Below, piece by piece: positions 21,820-22,041 of a DNA stretch of 22,041 nucleotides. The translations under genes were made by a program, and so were the position numbers. Origin of the DNA: an uncultured Bacilli bacterium (GTDB lineage Bacteria > Bacillota_I > Bacilli_A > RF39 > UBA660). The notes under the pieces were generated by a model. That model saw only the letters and a list, made by a program, of their open reading frames with translations. It was not told the DNA's origin and ran no database searches. Position 1 is the stretch's first letter. Each line of letters begins with the position of its first letter. The stretch spans positions 1 through 22,041 of the forward strand of contig CANRJL010000003.1 of NCBI GenBank assembly GCA_947630935.1. The letters run 5' to 3'.

Positions 21820-21978
21820 ATGAAGCTAAAAAGGTTAGAGAAGAATAAGTATAAAAAAGTATTGTTAACAATAATAATTGGTATAGTACTTATATGTGTA
21901 GGGATACTTTTAGGCAAAACACTTGCCATGTATCAAGTGAATAAAAGTTTTGAATTTGTCAATGGTAAAGTAAATTAG
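21820..21978 (+). CDS. Short single-pass membrane ORF, possibly truncated
   Basis: This 52-codon ORF encodes a basic start, MKLKRLEKNKYKK, a hydrophobic segment VLLTIIIGIVLICVGILLG, and then KTLAMYQVNKSFEFVNGKVN. That is a signal peptide or anchor followed by a short exported tail. From memory the tail, with its KSFEFVNGKV ending, resembles the start of longer surface proteins in related gut Bacilli, in which a beta-rich domain follows. If so, this copy is truncated or carries a premature stop, since the same frame stays open to the window edge after the TAG. Upstream is a good extended -10, and GAAAAGAGAATA is a weak ribosome binding site. Confidence 0.5.
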   Translation: MKLKRLEKNKYKKVLLTIIIGIVLICVGILLGKTLAMYQVNKSFEFVNGKVN

Positions 21979-22041
21979 TCTGAAAAGAAAAGCAAAATTT
22001 ATTTTATAAAAAATAGGAGAAAAGGGCAGACTTCCCCTTAC

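Noticed and set aside
1..22041. Search for CRISPR arrays, complete IS elements, phage genes or defence cassettes
   Set aside because: No regularly spaced repeats, transposase or integrase genes, or restriction-modification or toxin-antitoxin pairs were seen; apart from the orphan proteins the content is housekeeping.

Overview
The window is a strongly A+T-rich stretch of bacterial chromosome with ordinary Firmicutes/Bacilli gene content. Gene blocks such as rpsF-ssb-rpsR, rplI-dnaB, walJ-rlmH and tilS-ftsH, canonical AGGAGG ribosome binding sites and sigma-A type promoters point to a low-GC Gram-positive lineage, plausibly one of the uncultured gut Bacilli near RF39 or Erysipelotrichales (inference). 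It does not use the Mollicutes code: there is an intact release factor 2 gene with a UGA frameshift site, several genes end in TGA, and the only tRNA-Trp seen has a CCA anticodon.

Layout. 1-1204: the end of an ABC-2 type exporter (ATPase cut by the window edge, plus permease). 1205-4942: a lineage-specific block with a large cytoplasmic coiled-coil protein of unknown function (residues about 208-330 hint at an ADP-ribosyltransferase-like fold), a small membrane-anchored protein and a small four-helix membrane protein, each with its own promoter. 5010-6973: prfB and a YitT-family membrane protein. 6976-10340: tilS-ftsH, with a second promoter inside the end of tilS and a terminator on the ftsH stop codon. 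10447-11009: an orphan 146-residue gene. 11010-11740: a gene-poor spacer with a decayed minus-strand ORF, a minus-strand tRNA-Trp(CCA), and a structured leader before rpsF. 11741-12763: rpsF-ssb-rpsR and a terminator. 12820-18071: a compact run rplI-dnaB-M23 peptidase-walJ-rlmH-ung, mostly overlapping or separated by a few bases. 18085-21637: a membrane protein, a membrane-bound solute-binding/degenerate GGDEF protein and a YihY-family membrane protein, closed by a strong terminator. 21638-22041: an unusual G-rich promoter region and a 52-residue membrane ORF that looks like the N-terminal piece of a longer surface protein.

Most of the window is housekeeping: translation (RF2, S6, S18, L9, RlmH, TilS, tRNA-Trp), replication and repair (DnaB, SSB, Ung), proteolysis (FtsH) and envelope maintenance (LysM/G5/M23 hydrolase, WalJ). 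I see no CRISPR array, no intact mobile element and no recognisable defence system. The best candidates for something undescribed are the 805-residue protein at 1330, the inactive-looking GGDEF receptor at 18638, the inverted repeat lying on a promoter at 3825-3900, and the paired palindromes at 21519.
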